From: Diabrotica undecimpunctata
Taxonomy: Eukaryota > Arthropoda > Insecta > Coleoptera > Chrysomelidae
Reading direction: 5' to 3'
Assembly: GCF_040954645.1 (NCBI RefSeq)
Contig: NC_092812.1
Location: 3,286,001-3,350,000 of the forward strand
DNA: 64,000 nucleotides
Positions 36,766 through 47,394 of this stretch are shown here, one piece after another. Numbering within the stretch: the first letter of the stretch is position 1; each line of letters opens with the position of its first letter. The notes beneath the pieces were generated by a model that searched no databases, was not told the origin of the DNA, and saw nothing but the letters and a program-made list of their open reading frames with translations. Made by a program: the position numbers and the translations under genes.

Positions 36766-37605
36766 GAAGAAGACGAAGCACAAAATATTCAAACAAAACA
36801 CCTCACTTCCGAGGAAGTTCGACGTACTCAAGCCGTGAAGGGTAATGATGCCTACCCTTATCTTAAAAAATATATCCAAGATGTGGGGAACATCGACCAA
36901 GTATACGGTCCGAGATTTAATTGGTCTACCGGTGACTGGAAGTTTGGAACTCATCCCATTGATTTTGATAAAGATAACATTCAAATGGATTCACACATTT
37001 TTAAAGCTACACCTGGTTTATACGAATTGCTTTTTTCCAAAAACCCTCTACAATACACACTAGCCGATCAAAAAATCTACAAATCTCTGCTAGATATATC
37101 ACGTGCCCACAAGGACGGCCGAGGCAGGCTACGTCACCAATCTCACACCGTTAAATACGAAAAAATTATTAAGCCCATGTATCCAGCTAAAAGAAAAAAA
37201 CCACAGACTTTACATTCTAACGTAAGAAATGACGAATCACGTGACCACGCTGCATCGGAACACCTGTGTAAAAGAAGACCACAGACCGTAAATGGTATTA
37301 CAAGAAAGGTCGAAATACATGACCACGATGCGTCAATGTCAGTACATCAAAAGTCTAAAAGGCACAACAATGTTCAAGATACACCAGACATACAGCAGGA
37401 AAATAAAATTCGTATTGAGGATCTGAGTGCTGTCGACAAACAGTTACTTGACGAAGTGGAAAAAATATGGACCCTCTATAACGAAAATAACGATCCAAAT
37501 ATACTTGTAGAAGGCCTCAAAATTCTTTCGAAAAACGATGCTCTACAAGGAAAAGAAGCAGAAGAAATAATAAGTGAATTGCGTTATCTAGAGCTTATTC
37601 ATTAA
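36766..37605 (+). CDS. Polinton GTPGLY-domain protein, N-terminus replaced by minisatellite
   Basis: Open from about 36766 (REEDEAQN) with no ATG before codons fused to the repeat. It contains TPGLYELLFSKNPLQYTLAD, YKSLLDISRAHKDGRGRLR, KYEKIIKPM and an extended Lys/His-rich middle, ending ELRYLELIH. The homologue at 57226-58341 has about 140 residues before this domain. The family recurs in insect Polintons (I believe it is the one named DUF8207) and has no known function. The WDDPNEL stretch of the other two copies is here NENNDPNILVEGL. Possibly still translated from a cryptic start. Confidence 0.6.
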   Translation, partial: EEDEAQNIQTKHLTSEEVRRTQAVKGNDAYPYLKKYIQDVGNIDQVYGPRFNWSTGDWKFGTHPIDFDKDNIQMDSHIFKATPGLYELLFSKNPLQYTLADQKIYKSLLDISRAHKDGRGRLRHQSHTVKYEKIIKPMYPAKRKKPQTLHSNVRNDESRDHAASEHLCKRRPQTVNGITRKVEIHDHDASMSVHQKSKRHNNVQDTPDIQQENKIRIEDLSAVDKQLLDEVEKIWTLYNENNDPNILVEGLKILSKNDALQGKEAEEIISELRYLELIH

Positions 37606-38316
37606 TTGTCTCCATCTAGCGGCTACTAAGAAAACGGAATACTTCAGAAGTCATCATCTCACTAACCGACGCCTTCCTTCAAGAATAACATGTAATATGT
37701 ATTAATTTAACAAATAAAATAATATGGAATTTAGCATGCCTTTTTATTTTCTACATAACCAAAACGCCGCGCCCGCGTCATTACCTAAAAATATCGATGA
37801 CATCACCTATCTTAACCGTTTGACATAATACCTTGATAAAACACAACAAGTATGTTTTGCACACGGCACTATCTTTGCCTAAAAGTAGCGATGACGTAAT
37901 TCTCGTCGACAGGTAAAATCTTGTTAATTTTGCAAAGATTTTCTAGCCGAAGTGCTACGAGTTCTCCCGAAGCGGTACAACGCCCTAAATTTTAATATTA
38001 TTTTCTGAAAAAATGATCGTCGTTTTTGGCAAAATAGATTTTGTTTTGTTCTAATAATTGATTATAAATGTACATACTTTTATTATTTTGAATAAACTCG
38101 GTTTTAATTGCTTTATCACAATATGATAATAGCTAGCCGCAACTCGAAAATATAGATAATTTACAACCGGGATTTCGTAAAAAGACTAACTGATATGTTT
38201 TAAATACTTTATACAGCTGTTTTTATGTAAAATTGAAAATAAACACCCCTGTTTTTTCTCAAACAGTACTACCCTTTTCCTTATCATAGAGTGTCACGTG
38301 ACCTAGGGTGAAAACG
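37606..38316. other. Intergenic region between the GTPGLY gene and PolB
   Basis: AATAAA at 37713-37718 could polyadenylate the upstream gene. TGACGTAA near 37890 is CRE-like. Otherwise AT-rich. Confidence 0.4.
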
Positions 38317-38352
38317 TATAAAAGGCCCGCAAAAGATGATTTACTCTCATTT
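38317..38352 (+). promoter_or_regulatory. Core promoter of the intact PolB: TATA box and initiator
   Basis: TATAAAAGG (38317-38325) is followed 32 bp later by TCATTT (A at 38349), a consensus insect initiator. Downstream, ACA|GTAAGTG (38422) and TTTTTAG (ending 38472) could bound a short leader intron before the ATG at 38535. Confidence 0.6.
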
Positions 38353-38534
38353 CTTATCAGTCAGCCCTGGCGTTAAGACGTGCTCTCTCTCTTATCAGCT
38401 CTTGCTCTTATCATCCTTTACAGTAAGTGTGCATTTTTTTTGAAAAATAGATATTACATTTTGAATTTTTAGTTTTTTTGAAAAATTGTAAAGTTTTTTT
38501 GATTTTTAAATTTCTAATTTTGATAATTTTCGAA

Positions 38535-41500
38535 ATGGTTCAAAATTGGTCATTGAAGGTTTTAGCGCGTAGATTCATAACTACATTTTGTGCGTACCTA
38601 CATAGTTTTCAGCTCTCTTGCGAGCAGCATACAGGGGGTTCTCCTAGCCTCGGCGAAGAGAACTTGAAAGCTCTGTTGGAGGGTGCACTGCATGACGCAC
38701 AGAAGCAAATTGGTTACAAAAAGGGTGACAGAATCCGTATTGTGGCTTTAAATGACAAGTTCAATCACCCTATATCGACAAAAGTGACCACAGAAGACAA
38801 TATGGATAATTTATTACAACAAGTTGAAAACATATTAACATCTAACGATACTGTTCTTTTGGGTGACACGAAATTCGATATTCAAATTTTCAAGATGCCT
38901 AGGGGTAGCGGTCGTCGTAGAATGATAAATTTGTCAGAGGATCGTCGAACCAAAAAGAGCATTACACGGATTGTTAATACTGATAATCTTTGTGGGGCTA
39001 GAGCAATCGTAACGGCTCTTACATACATCACAAACGAGATTTTGGGTCACAAATTGATCAAAAGGGATACTCAGAGCATACGTGATGGCCGAACATTACA
39101 GACTGTTTTGGCGGAAAAACTTTGTGGTCTATTGGGTGGTTGCTATGTCGACGGCTTTACTTTGGATGATTTTAAGAAGGCCGAAGAACTGTTGAATGTG
39201 CAAATTAAGATCATCTGCGCTGAAAATTTCAACACAATCATATACGAGGGTCCCGAAAAAACAAACAAAATTTATCTATATAAAAACGGTAACCACTTCG
39301 ATGTAATCAACAGTTTGAAAGGGTTGTATGGCACCAATTTTTACTGTACAAAGTGCGATACACCTTATCAGGGCTCAAATAAGCACAAGTGCAAGAAAGC
39401 ACCTCTGTGTACAATCTGCAAGCAGCCAGAACACGACTTGTCGACGCACACAAAGATCCTTTGCGAATTATGTAACCGCTTCTGCTTTAATATTGAATGC
39501 ATGCATAATCACGAAGCAATGTGCAAAGAAGTATTTAAATGTGAAAAGTGCAATAAAGTATGTAAAAGAGCCAACGAGCATGTGTGTGGCTACTCGATGT
39601 GCAGGAATTGTAACACATTCGTAGAGATAGCTACGCATCATTGCTATATGATGAAAAAGCCCGCCAAAGGAGGAATTTGCGAAGTACCGTGTGTATGTAA
39701 TAATCGTAGTAATGAAGAAAATATGGGTTGTCGGAAGCATTATAAAACAACTGTTACATGTAAATATCCATGTCAATGCAACGGCCTCTCTAACACACCC
39801 ATAAACCGTTGCACATATACAGAAAAATATTTATTTTTCGATTACGAAGCAATGCAAGACACAGGTATACACATACCGAACTTGGTGATAGCCCACGATT
39901 TTAATGGTAATAAATTTGTTTTCAAAGACAATGATGAGTTCTGTAAATGGTTAATTTCTGAGAAACACAGGGGTTATGCAGCAATTGCCCATAACGGGAA
40001 AAGTTACGACTCGTATTTTATTTTGAAATACTGTGTAGAAAACAAGATAAAACCGTACACCATCTACAACGGGTCAAAACTGATGCTGCTAGAAGTACCT
40101 GCTATTAAATTAAAAATAATTGATAGTTCGAATTTCGTGAGCGGTCCTCTGGCAGAATTCCCCAAAACGTTTGGATTGGCAGAGTTAAAGAAGGGGTATT
40201 TTCCACATTTTTTTAATGTGCCTGAGAACCAGCAATATGTTGGGGCTTTACCAAGCCCTAAATATTATGGTCCCAATACCATGAAAGAGAAGCAACGTAC
40301 AGCTTTCCTCGAATGGTATGAGGACCATAAAAACGATGAGTTTGATTTTCAGAGGGAGCTACATACCTACTGCGATTCAGATGTAGATATTCTACGAAGA
40401 GGTTGTTTGGAATTTCGTAAAGAAATTTTGGGGATCGCTAACATAGACCCGTTCCAATATCTGACCATTGCTAGTGTTTGTATGGCTATATATAGGGCCA
40501 AATATCTGCAACCAAATACTATTGGGGTTGTAAAACAGGATCTTAAGGATACGTACAGTGAAGCATCCATAAAGTGGCTCAGTCAGTTTCCAGACGTACA
40601 ACATGCTCTTAATGGAGGCGAAATTACGATCTGTGGTGCAAAAGTGGATGGCTATGATGCCTGTACAAATACTGTGTACCAGTACCACGGTTGTTTCTGG
40701 CATGGCCACCCCGAGTGTTTTGCACCCAACACAATTAATCATGTCAACAATGAGTCAATGAGCGACTTGTACGAACGAACACTAAGGAGAGCCGCACAAA
40801 TAAAAGAAGGTGGTTACAAATTAGTAGAAATGTGGGAATGTGAATGGTTAAAATCAAAAGAATGTAAAAATGCACCGAGCCCTCAAATTGTTGAACCCTT
40901 AAAGCCTCGTGAAGCATTCTTTGGAGGACGAACAAACGCCATAAAACTAAATGTGACTGGTAAAAAGCTTAGATATATAGATATTGTATCGCTTTACCCT
41001 ACTGTACAGTATTATGACCGCTACCCCATTGGCCACCCTGTTAAAATACATGCACCTGAATCATACAAACCCTCGTGGTTTGGCCTAGTACATTGTCAAA
41101 TACTACCACCTACCAACTTATATCACCCAGTCCTACCCGTCAAAACTGACAAATTAATGTTTCCGTTGTGTAATCAATGCGCCTTGGAAGATTGCGAAGA
41201 TTGTGATCATGATGACTCAGAACGCGCATTAAAAGGTACGTGGACGACTCTAGAGATCAATAAAGCCCTAGAAAAGGGGTATAAAATGTTGAAAGTGTAC
41301 GAGGTGTGGAATTTTGAACAAACTTCGACGGATTTATTTAAGGGCTATATCAAAGATTTTATGAAAATAAAATTAGAAACTAGTCCACATACATATGCCT
41401 CAAACGAAGAATACGCTCGGGTTGTAAAAGAACAAATGGGCATAGACTTAGACTTGGAGAAGATATCTCCAAATCTTGGTAAACGAGCAGTCGCTAAACT

Positions 41501-42209
41501 ATGCTTGAATAGTCTATGGGGCAAGTTTGGGCAAAGAATGAATATGAATCAGACAGAGTATGTTGTGGACCTCAAAAGATGGTATGAGCTCTTGATGGAT
41601 GATAAGATTAACATAACTAATGTGATATTTGTTAACGATCATATAGCCCAAGTCTCATATGATTACAAGGACGTATTTGTAGAAGACCCCACATCTACAA
41701 ATATTTTTGTGGCTTTATTTACGACAAGTAACGCTCGTCTGAGACTGTACGATATGATTGATAGGTTAGGAGAGGCTGTAGCTTATTTCGACACAGACTC
41801 CGTTGTTTATATTGATGATGGCCTAAACACTGTCGAAACAGGTGAAATGTTGGGCGATTGGAGCGATGAGCTTGGGTCAGATGATTATATTGTAGAATGG
41901 CAGGCTACTGGACCAAAAAGTTATTACTACAAAACAGTCGAGGGCAAAGAGGTGACTAAAATCAAAGGCTTTACTTTAAACTACGAGAACAGCCTAGTAC
42001 TCAATACCTCAGCGATGAATGATATCATACACGATCCCACCAAACAAATCAAGCTCACATATGACCAAATATGCCGCGATGTCCACACTAAAGACATAGT
42101 GACAAAAAAAAGGGTATCGAAGACATTCAAGATGGACTACAAAAAACGAAAAATTGTACATAATGATGAGTGTATGGATACCCTGCCTCTAGGCTACAAG
42201 GCCTCTTAG
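38535..42209 (+). CDS. Protein-primed DNA polymerase B, second lineage, intact (1224 aa)
   Basis: Starts at MVQNWSLK, the first ATG after the promoter. Order of parts: an N-terminal domain (about 25-130, GDRIRIVALNDKFNHPIS); a cysteine-protease-like domain with C153 in DNLCGARAI and H254 in NGNHFDVI; a Cys/His-rich region (about 272-385) with many zinc pairs; exonuclease motifs D436-Y-E438, H486-N-G..Y491-D and Y612..D616; polymerase motif A DIVSLYP (816-822), motif B KLCLNSLWGK (from 988) and motif C DTDS (1086-1089); C-terminal DTLPLGY. All catalytic residues are present. It would replicate a linear element from a terminal protein. It is unlike the other PolB genes here (DVNNLYG type). Confidence 0.9.
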   Translation: MVQNWSLKVLARRFITTFCAYLHSFQLSCEQHTGGSPSLGEENLKALLEGALHDAQKQIGYKKGDRIRIVALNDKFNHPISTKVTTEDNMDNLLQQVENILTSNDTVLLGDTKFDIQIFKMPRGSGRRRMINLSEDRRTKKSITRIVNTDNLCGARAIVTALTYITNEILGHKLIKRDTQSIRDGRTLQTVLAEKLCGLLGGCYVDGFTLDDFKKAEELLNVQIKIICAENFNTIIYEGPEKTNKIYLYKNGNHFDVINSLKGLYGTNFYCTKCDTPYQGSNKHKCKKAPLCTICKQPEHDLSTHTKILCELCNRFCFNIECMHNHEAMCKEVFKCEKCNKVCKRANEHVCGYSMCRNCNTFVEIATHHCYMMKKPAKGGICEVPCVCNNRSNEENMGCRKHYKTTVTCKYPCQCNGLSNTPINRCTYTEKYLFFDYEAMQDTGIHIPNLVIAHDFNGNKFVFKDNDEFCKWLISEKHRGYAAIAHNGKSYDSYFILKYCVENKIKPYTIYNGSKLMLLEVPAIKLKIIDSSNFVSGPLAEFPKTFGLAELKKGYFPHFFNVPENQQYVGALPSPKYYGPNTMKEKQRTAFLEWYEDHKNDEFDFQRELHTYCDSDVDILRRGCLEFRKEILGIANIDPFQYLTIASVCMAIYRAKYLQPNTIGVVKQDLKDTYSEASIKWLSQFPDVQHALNGGEITICGAKVDGYDACTNTVYQYHGCFWHGHPECFAPNTINHVNNESMSDLYERTLRRAAQIKEGGYKLVEMWECEWLKSKECKNAPSPQIVEPLKPREAFFGGRTNAIKLNVTGKKLRYIDIVSLYPTVQYYDRYPIGHPVKIHAPESYKPSWFGLVHCQILPPTNLYHPVLPVKTDKLMFPLCNQCALEDCEDCDHDDSERALKGTWTTLEINKALEKGYKMLKVYEVWNFEQTSTDLFKGYIKDFMKIKLETSPHTYASNEEYARVVKEQMGIDLDLEKISPNLGKRAVAKLCLNSLWGKFGQRMNMNQTEYVVDLKRWYELLMDDKINITNVIFVNDHIAQVSYDYKDVFVEDPTSTNIFVALFTTSNARLRLYDMIDRLGEAVAYFDTDSVVYIDDGLNTVETGEMLGDWSDELGSDDYIVEWQATGPKSYYYKTVEGKEVTKIKGFTLNYENSLVLNTSAMNDIIHDPTKQIKLTYDQICRDVHTKDIVTKKRVSKTFKMDYKKRKIVHNDECMDTLPLGYKAS

Positions 42210-42286
42210 ATTGCTGTTAATAGTGTGTCACATGTCAAAATCTCTTCATTCACAGTTGAACACTCGTAGAGTACACACGTATCAAA

Positions 42287-42643
42287 ATGTGGTCTGTAAA
42301 TATTATAAATCAACGAGAAATTAAAAAATTCAATGCTCATCAGTGCACTTTCCAACTATGCTGTGAAAACTATGTAGGTGGTGGTCTTAATCAAGACTCT
42401 TTGAAAAAGAAATTAGACTCTGCTCTTAACGATATAAAAAAACAAATTGGTTACAAAAAGGGTGACAGAATCCGTATTGTGGCTTTAAATGACAATTTCA
42501 ATCATCCTATTTCGACAACAACTAGTACAGATGTCAATATGGCAAAAATGTTAGAACAAATTGAAAATGTAGCCAGTTCCAATGCTTACATACAACTTAA
42601 AGACACTAAATTCGACATTCAAATCTTAAAAATGCCTCGTTAA
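42287..42643 (+). CDS. Stand-alone copy of the PolB N-terminal domain (118 aa)
   Basis: MWSVNIINQREIKKF, then FQLCCENYVGGGLNQDSLKK, KKQIGYKKGDRIRIVALNDN, FNHPIST, ending DTKFDIQILKMPR. It aligns with residues about 20-133 of the PolB directly upstream and stops just where that protein continues into its GSGRR linker. The gap to PolB is 77 bp. Twelve codons (QIGYKKGDRIRIVALND region) are almost identical at the DNA level, suggesting recent duplication or gene conversion. Its upstream region has TTCATTC, an initiator-like site, near 42246. Function unknown; a DNA-binding or polymerase-partner role is only a guess. Confidence 0.75.
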   Translation: MWSVNIINQREIKKFNAHQCTFQLCCENYVGGGLNQDSLKKKLDSALNDIKKQIGYKKGDRIRIVALNDNFNHPISTTTSTDVNMAKMLEQIENVASSNAYIQLKDTKFDIQILKMPR

Positions 42644-42950
42644 TTACTTTTTTTATGTAAAATGATTTGTTTTGAAAATTATCATTCAATTTAAAAAACA
42701 TCAACAATATTCAAAATTTCAGAATGTTATCTTATTTTCAATGTTAAAAAATGCTATCTACCATTTTTAAAAAATATTTAAGAGCTACTGTACTTTTTTG
42801 CATAGGTTATATTTTGACAATATCCACGCTTTGTTTATGAAGAATATCTACATATTTAAGTGTAAAAACCTTTTAGCTTTAATCCCTGATAACCTTCCCA
42901 AGAGTCAGTACTATTTAGTCAGTGGTAGACTACCCCAAAGTAGTAGCCGT

Positions 42951-43350
42951 TGAACTAAGGTCTGACCACACCTCTGTATAATAAAAAATCTTAAAAGATG
43001 CTCAGATAAATCACCAAAAGATATCTGTTATGAGTCACTGGCTACTTAATGAACCTGTCTGGTTAACTCCGGAGCTATGTGTTTGTTAGCTGCCTGATAC
43101 CCAAAAGATACTCTGCACAGATCACTAAAAGATATTTACTGAGCCTTACCTTGAACTAAGCCCTGACCACACCTCTGTATAATAAAAAATCTTAAAAGAT
43201 GCTCAGATAAATCACCAAAAGATATCTGCTATGAGTCACTGTCTACTTAATGAACCGGTCTGGTTAACTCCGGAGCTATGTGTTCGTTAGCGGCCTGATA
43301 CCCAAAAGATACTCTGCACAGATCACTAAAAGATATTTACTGGGCCTTAC
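42951..43350. repeat. Two tandem copies of a ~200-bp unit
   Basis: 42951-43151 and 43152-43350 are about 95% alike (TGAACTAAG..CTGACCACACC to TACTG(A/G)GCCTTAC). Each contains ACCAAAAGATATCTG and CACTAAAAGATATTTACTG. No coding potential. Confidence 0.9.
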
Positions 43351-44720
43351 ACTACTTATATGTGATTTCTACATAAGCAAAGCATGGATGGGCCCAAATA
43401 CCGTAGGCCTGTCTTATGTCTTTCTATGCTCTGTATATTGAGACATATGGCGGGGAATCTTAACGAGGCCGTAAGCATCTCCAATACTTCAATATTCTTT
43501 GATATATCCACGAATATGTCATATAATGTTGACGTATTGCCTCCTGGGTAGGCCTTGGAAAGAGATGTAACATTACTTAGGGCTATTATATTTACTTAAG
43601 TTTTATAAACACCCTGTACAAGAACATTTTGGTTAAACCTATATGTAAAATCTTCATTTTATCCGCCCTGTATAATAATTTTTGTTATTTATCTATTATT
43701 TATAATCTCTTTATTCTTAATGTAAAAACAATTACTAAACATTTGGTATTTCTTTTAATTATTATGTAAAATAAATTGATACTATTAGAAGATCGACAAT
43801 TCCCAAACAAACAACAGGAAATTGTTATCTAACCGGTGAAAACGATAAATTTATTATTTTGTCCGCATATTGCACAAACTTATGACTTCTGATACTTACA
43901 ACAATCAAATTTTACATATTTTTATATTCTTTTCTTTAAAGCAAAAATTTACAATCATTTGCTTACCCTTAGTTATTCAGCGTCTAACGTTGTCAATTGT
44001 TGTTGTTGTTGATTTCCAAATATTAATTACGGAGGGCACTGATGCTTCATGTTCGGCTTCTCATCTAAAATTATAAGTTTACATAATTTGTACAATGCTT
44101 GTACTGTGTAATATTTTTTCTAGGTACTCGTGTATTCTTTCTTTTACATTTAAAAACGTTTTTTTATTAAACAAATAGCGTGACTTTGTTGCGCATGCTC
44201 ATTAGACATTTGGGACATCTGCATATTGGACATTTTGCAAAAAAAACCTTCGTAGACATTTTATTTACGTGCTTGTTAAAAACCAGGCACATTTATGGTA
44301 TTTGTTAAAAAATAGGCATGCTTAATGCAGAATAACAATATCTTACCTTAGTATCTGTATACTTCGTCTATTCCTGTCGGTCTTTACGCCTTAGTTTTTG
44401 ACAATTTAGAACTTTATGGACTTTTTATTCCTTTGGTATACTCTGTAAGCAAAAGTAAAACTGTTTTAATCTCTTAATTATTTTACCACGTTTTGAAATA
44501 TTTTGCCTGTACAACCGCCATTTTGTACATGTGTATTAAATCTACATTTTTTACAAAATACATGCTAGCGCTTAATAATAATAGTTCTTATTACTTACCT
44601 CTGTTTTCTTCTGTTAATCCTTGTTCTTGGTAGGTCCTTACAGGCATATAAATGTATATTTACATATTTTTTCACAAAATTTTTACATTTTGCCACATTT
44701 TTCTGATTTTTTACACTATA
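43351..44720. other. Unassigned Polinton 1 sequence
   Basis: AT-rich with no supported gene. Confidence 0.4.
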
Positions 44721-45375
44721 ATCCATAACACGCACATTTCTTTGAAAAATATTATTTAAAATGAAACGATGAAGTCTTCGCTGTTGTTCTACACCTAGAT
44801 AACAGTTTGCGGTTTTGGCGATATCGCTGCCTGCTTACAACTTTATCAATTTCATGTGTTTTTCTGCTATTTGCATTTTAATAAAAATAATATTTTGCGG
44901 CTTTCTGCATCGGTGATATCTGTAATCTTTGCTAATTTGTAAATACATTCGTAATTTTTCATATTTTAAATACTCGATTAAAAATAGTTTCTCTTTATCG
45001 CACTTTGAGTTTGCGGATTTCTTTAACACACAAGTTTAAATAAAAATATATGTTTGCAATACCCATATCGACAACCTTGACATTACTATTCGCTTTTGCG
45101 TTATTCTCTGCGGTTTGTATTTACACTTTATATCGACACATTGCTTCGTATATCCCGTTCTAACCATGACAAATGACCGTTACACCTTTGATAAATACTT
45201 TTTTTATACCTATTGACACCTACCAAATGACCGATTGGCCTAGTAGGCTGGGCGTCATGACGGGGCGCGGGCTAGCGTTCATGACGTCGTCGCGGGACGT
45301 GACCAGTGAGCGGACGGTGCTTGTGACGTCAGGGGTCAAAGGTCAAAGTGGGGTGAAGCGCATACCTTTCTACTT
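44721..45375. repeat. Inner inverted repeat of Polinton 1, right copy
   Basis: Inverted near-identical copy of 12600-13241. It includes the GC-rich CRE-bearing end (TGACGTC near 45283 and 45325). A 64-codon minus frame (44835-45029) is conserved only because the DNA is. Confidence 0.8.
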
Positions 45376-46175
45376 AAATAGTTCACAAAATTCCAGTCCA
45401 GAAAATGAAACAAAAAACGATGAACCTTTAAGGTACATTAAAAACGATGATGAAGATAATGAAACTACTGACTTTGAAACAAGTAAAATCAAACAATCGA
45501 TATTTGACAACATTGAAGTGGATGATATAAAAGAACAGATTAAAAATGATAAACACTTTGAAAATCGATTTGAAGATATTGCTAACCAGGCGCGTGTAGA
45601 CTACTGGGATCAATATGATCCATTGCCTAGGAAATATATTACAAATATGCACGCTGATGTTCTAAACAAAGAATTTGATCATAAATATGGAATTCGATTT
45701 GATGAAACATCTGAAAAGCTACTGATTGGGAATTCTGAAATAGATTTAGATGGTGCTGATATTCTTTTAAAAAAGAAAAGGTACAGGGGAACACCAGGTT
45801 TATATGAGCTTTTGTTTAAGAAATATCCAGCTAGTTTTACAGATGAAGATGAGAATAACTATAAAAAGATAGTTGTAGCGACGAATGCTCACAGAAGGCA
45901 TTACAGATCAAGTAAGCAGATAGATGGTAGTAGATTAGAAAAATATAAAAAAATAATTGCACCAATAACAGAAGGTAAAGGATTGGTTTTGGAAGTAAAC
46001 AACAATAAAATCGATTACGTCCACTGGGATGATCCAAATGAACTTGTAGAGCGATTACGTATTACTATCTTCACAGCTAGCTGGCCATACAGGACATACA
46101 AATGAAATAAATTCAATTATTGAAGAACTAAAAGAGGCAAGAGGGATAAGAGACCTCTTATACAATGTAATTTGA
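45376..46175 (+). pseudogene. GTPGLY-domain protein, fused to repeat and frameshifted
   Basis: From the end of the inner repeat: an acidic N-terminus (ENETKNDEPLRYIKNDDEDN), YDPLPRKYITNMH, then RGTPGLYELLFKKYPASFTD, NAHRRHYRSSKQ, KYKKIIAPI and YVHWDDPNELVERLR. A frameshift near 46060 follows; the remaining INSIIEELKEAR end is in another frame and stops at 46173-46175. The frame is open upstream into the repeat (from 45173), but that part is repeat DNA, not gene. Its end overlaps the first codon of the PolB fragment. Confidence 0.7.
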
Positions 46176-47394
46176 TGTGAACAATCTATATGGTTCAGCT
46201 ATGAGTTATTTCCTTCCTTATGGAGGATTTGAATGGATACCCTTAAATGATATTTACAATTACAATATATTAAATTGTCCCAATGATAGTGAATACGGAT
46301 ACATGCTGGAAGTGGACCTTGAGTATCCAAAAGAACTTTTTAATTTACACAAAGATTTGCCATTGTGTCCAGAACACATAACTCCACCAACTTCTAATTC
46401 TACCATTAAAAAACTCTTAACGACATTGTATGATAAAAAGAAGTATGTTATTCATTATATGTATTTAAAACAAGTTATTAGCTTGGGACTGAAGCTTGCT
46501 AAGATTCATCGATGCCTAAAATTTAAACAATCACCTTGGTTAAAGAAATATATTGACTTAAACATTGAATTGAGAAATGAGAGCAAAAATGAATTTGAAA
46601 AAAATTTATTCAAACTTTTTATAAACGCTCCGTATGGCAAAAGTATAGAGAATGTACGTAAATATAAGGATATAAAAATTGTAAACAAACTGGGTGGTAA
46701 ATACGGTGCTAACTATTACATTTCCCAACCGAATTTTCATAGTTGTACCATATTTGATGAAAATATGGTAATAATTGAAATGCAAAAACAGAAAATTAAT
46801 TTTAACAAACCTATTTACATTGGGATGTGTATTTTAGATATTTCGAAAACATGTTTGTATGACTTCCATTATAATTATTATAAAAAAAAATTTCAAGATA
46901 AAGCCAAGTTGTTATACACTGACACAGATAGTTTAATATATCAGTTTTATGTTGATGATATATATGCTCATATTAAAGAGGATATTCATAAGTTTGACAC
47001 ATCAGAGTACACTGAAAATAATGTCTATAACATTCCCTTAAGAAATAAAAAAGTATTGGGCTTGATGAAAGATGAAAACAAAGGTCAAATTATGACACAT
47101 TTTATAGGATTGCGCTCAAAAATGTACACGATAAAAACTTTAAATCAGGATCAGGAAATTAAAAAAGCAAAAGGAATTAAGAAATCAGCTTTAAAGGAAC
47201 TAACTTATGAAGATTATTATAAAAGTTTATTTAAAAAAACAATTGTAGAGGTTTCCCAAAATTCTATTGTCTCCAAAAAACATGACGTCTATACAATAAC
47301 TCAAAGAAAAGTTGCACTTAGTCCATATGATGATAAAAGAATGGTTAATTTTTTAAGCACTGACACTTTACCATGGGGTTTCAATGATAAATAA
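46174..47394 (+). pseudogene. Protein-primed PolB palm/thumb fragment (right copy)
   Basis: Begins abruptly at motif A ([21 protein letters not shown]), joined to the end of the GTPGLY gene. It then has an intact frame through [16 protein letters not shown], motif [13 protein letters not shown], motif [21 protein letters not shown] and the terminal [18 protein letters not shown]. About 405 codons. The whole exonuclease half is missing, so it cannot be a complete polymerase. Classical Polinton lineage, related to 61060-64000. Confidence 0.85.

Noticed and set aside
36360..36984. Minus-strand frames rich in LCYPLLPS repeats, up to 201 codons
   Set aside because: They only read a 10-bp minisatellite in its three frames; there is no independent coding sequence.
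39328..39776. Frames of about 100 codons on both strands inside PolB
   Set aside because: Shadows of the Cys-rich region of the polymerase in other frames.
44835..45029. 64-codon minus frame (also at 12947-13132)
   Set aside because: Conserved only because the inverted repeat DNA is nearly identical; no coding signature.
45173..45375. N-terminal extension of the GTPGLY frame into the inner repeat
   Set aside because: The same DNA at 12600-12810 has no gene attached, so the open frame is coincidental.
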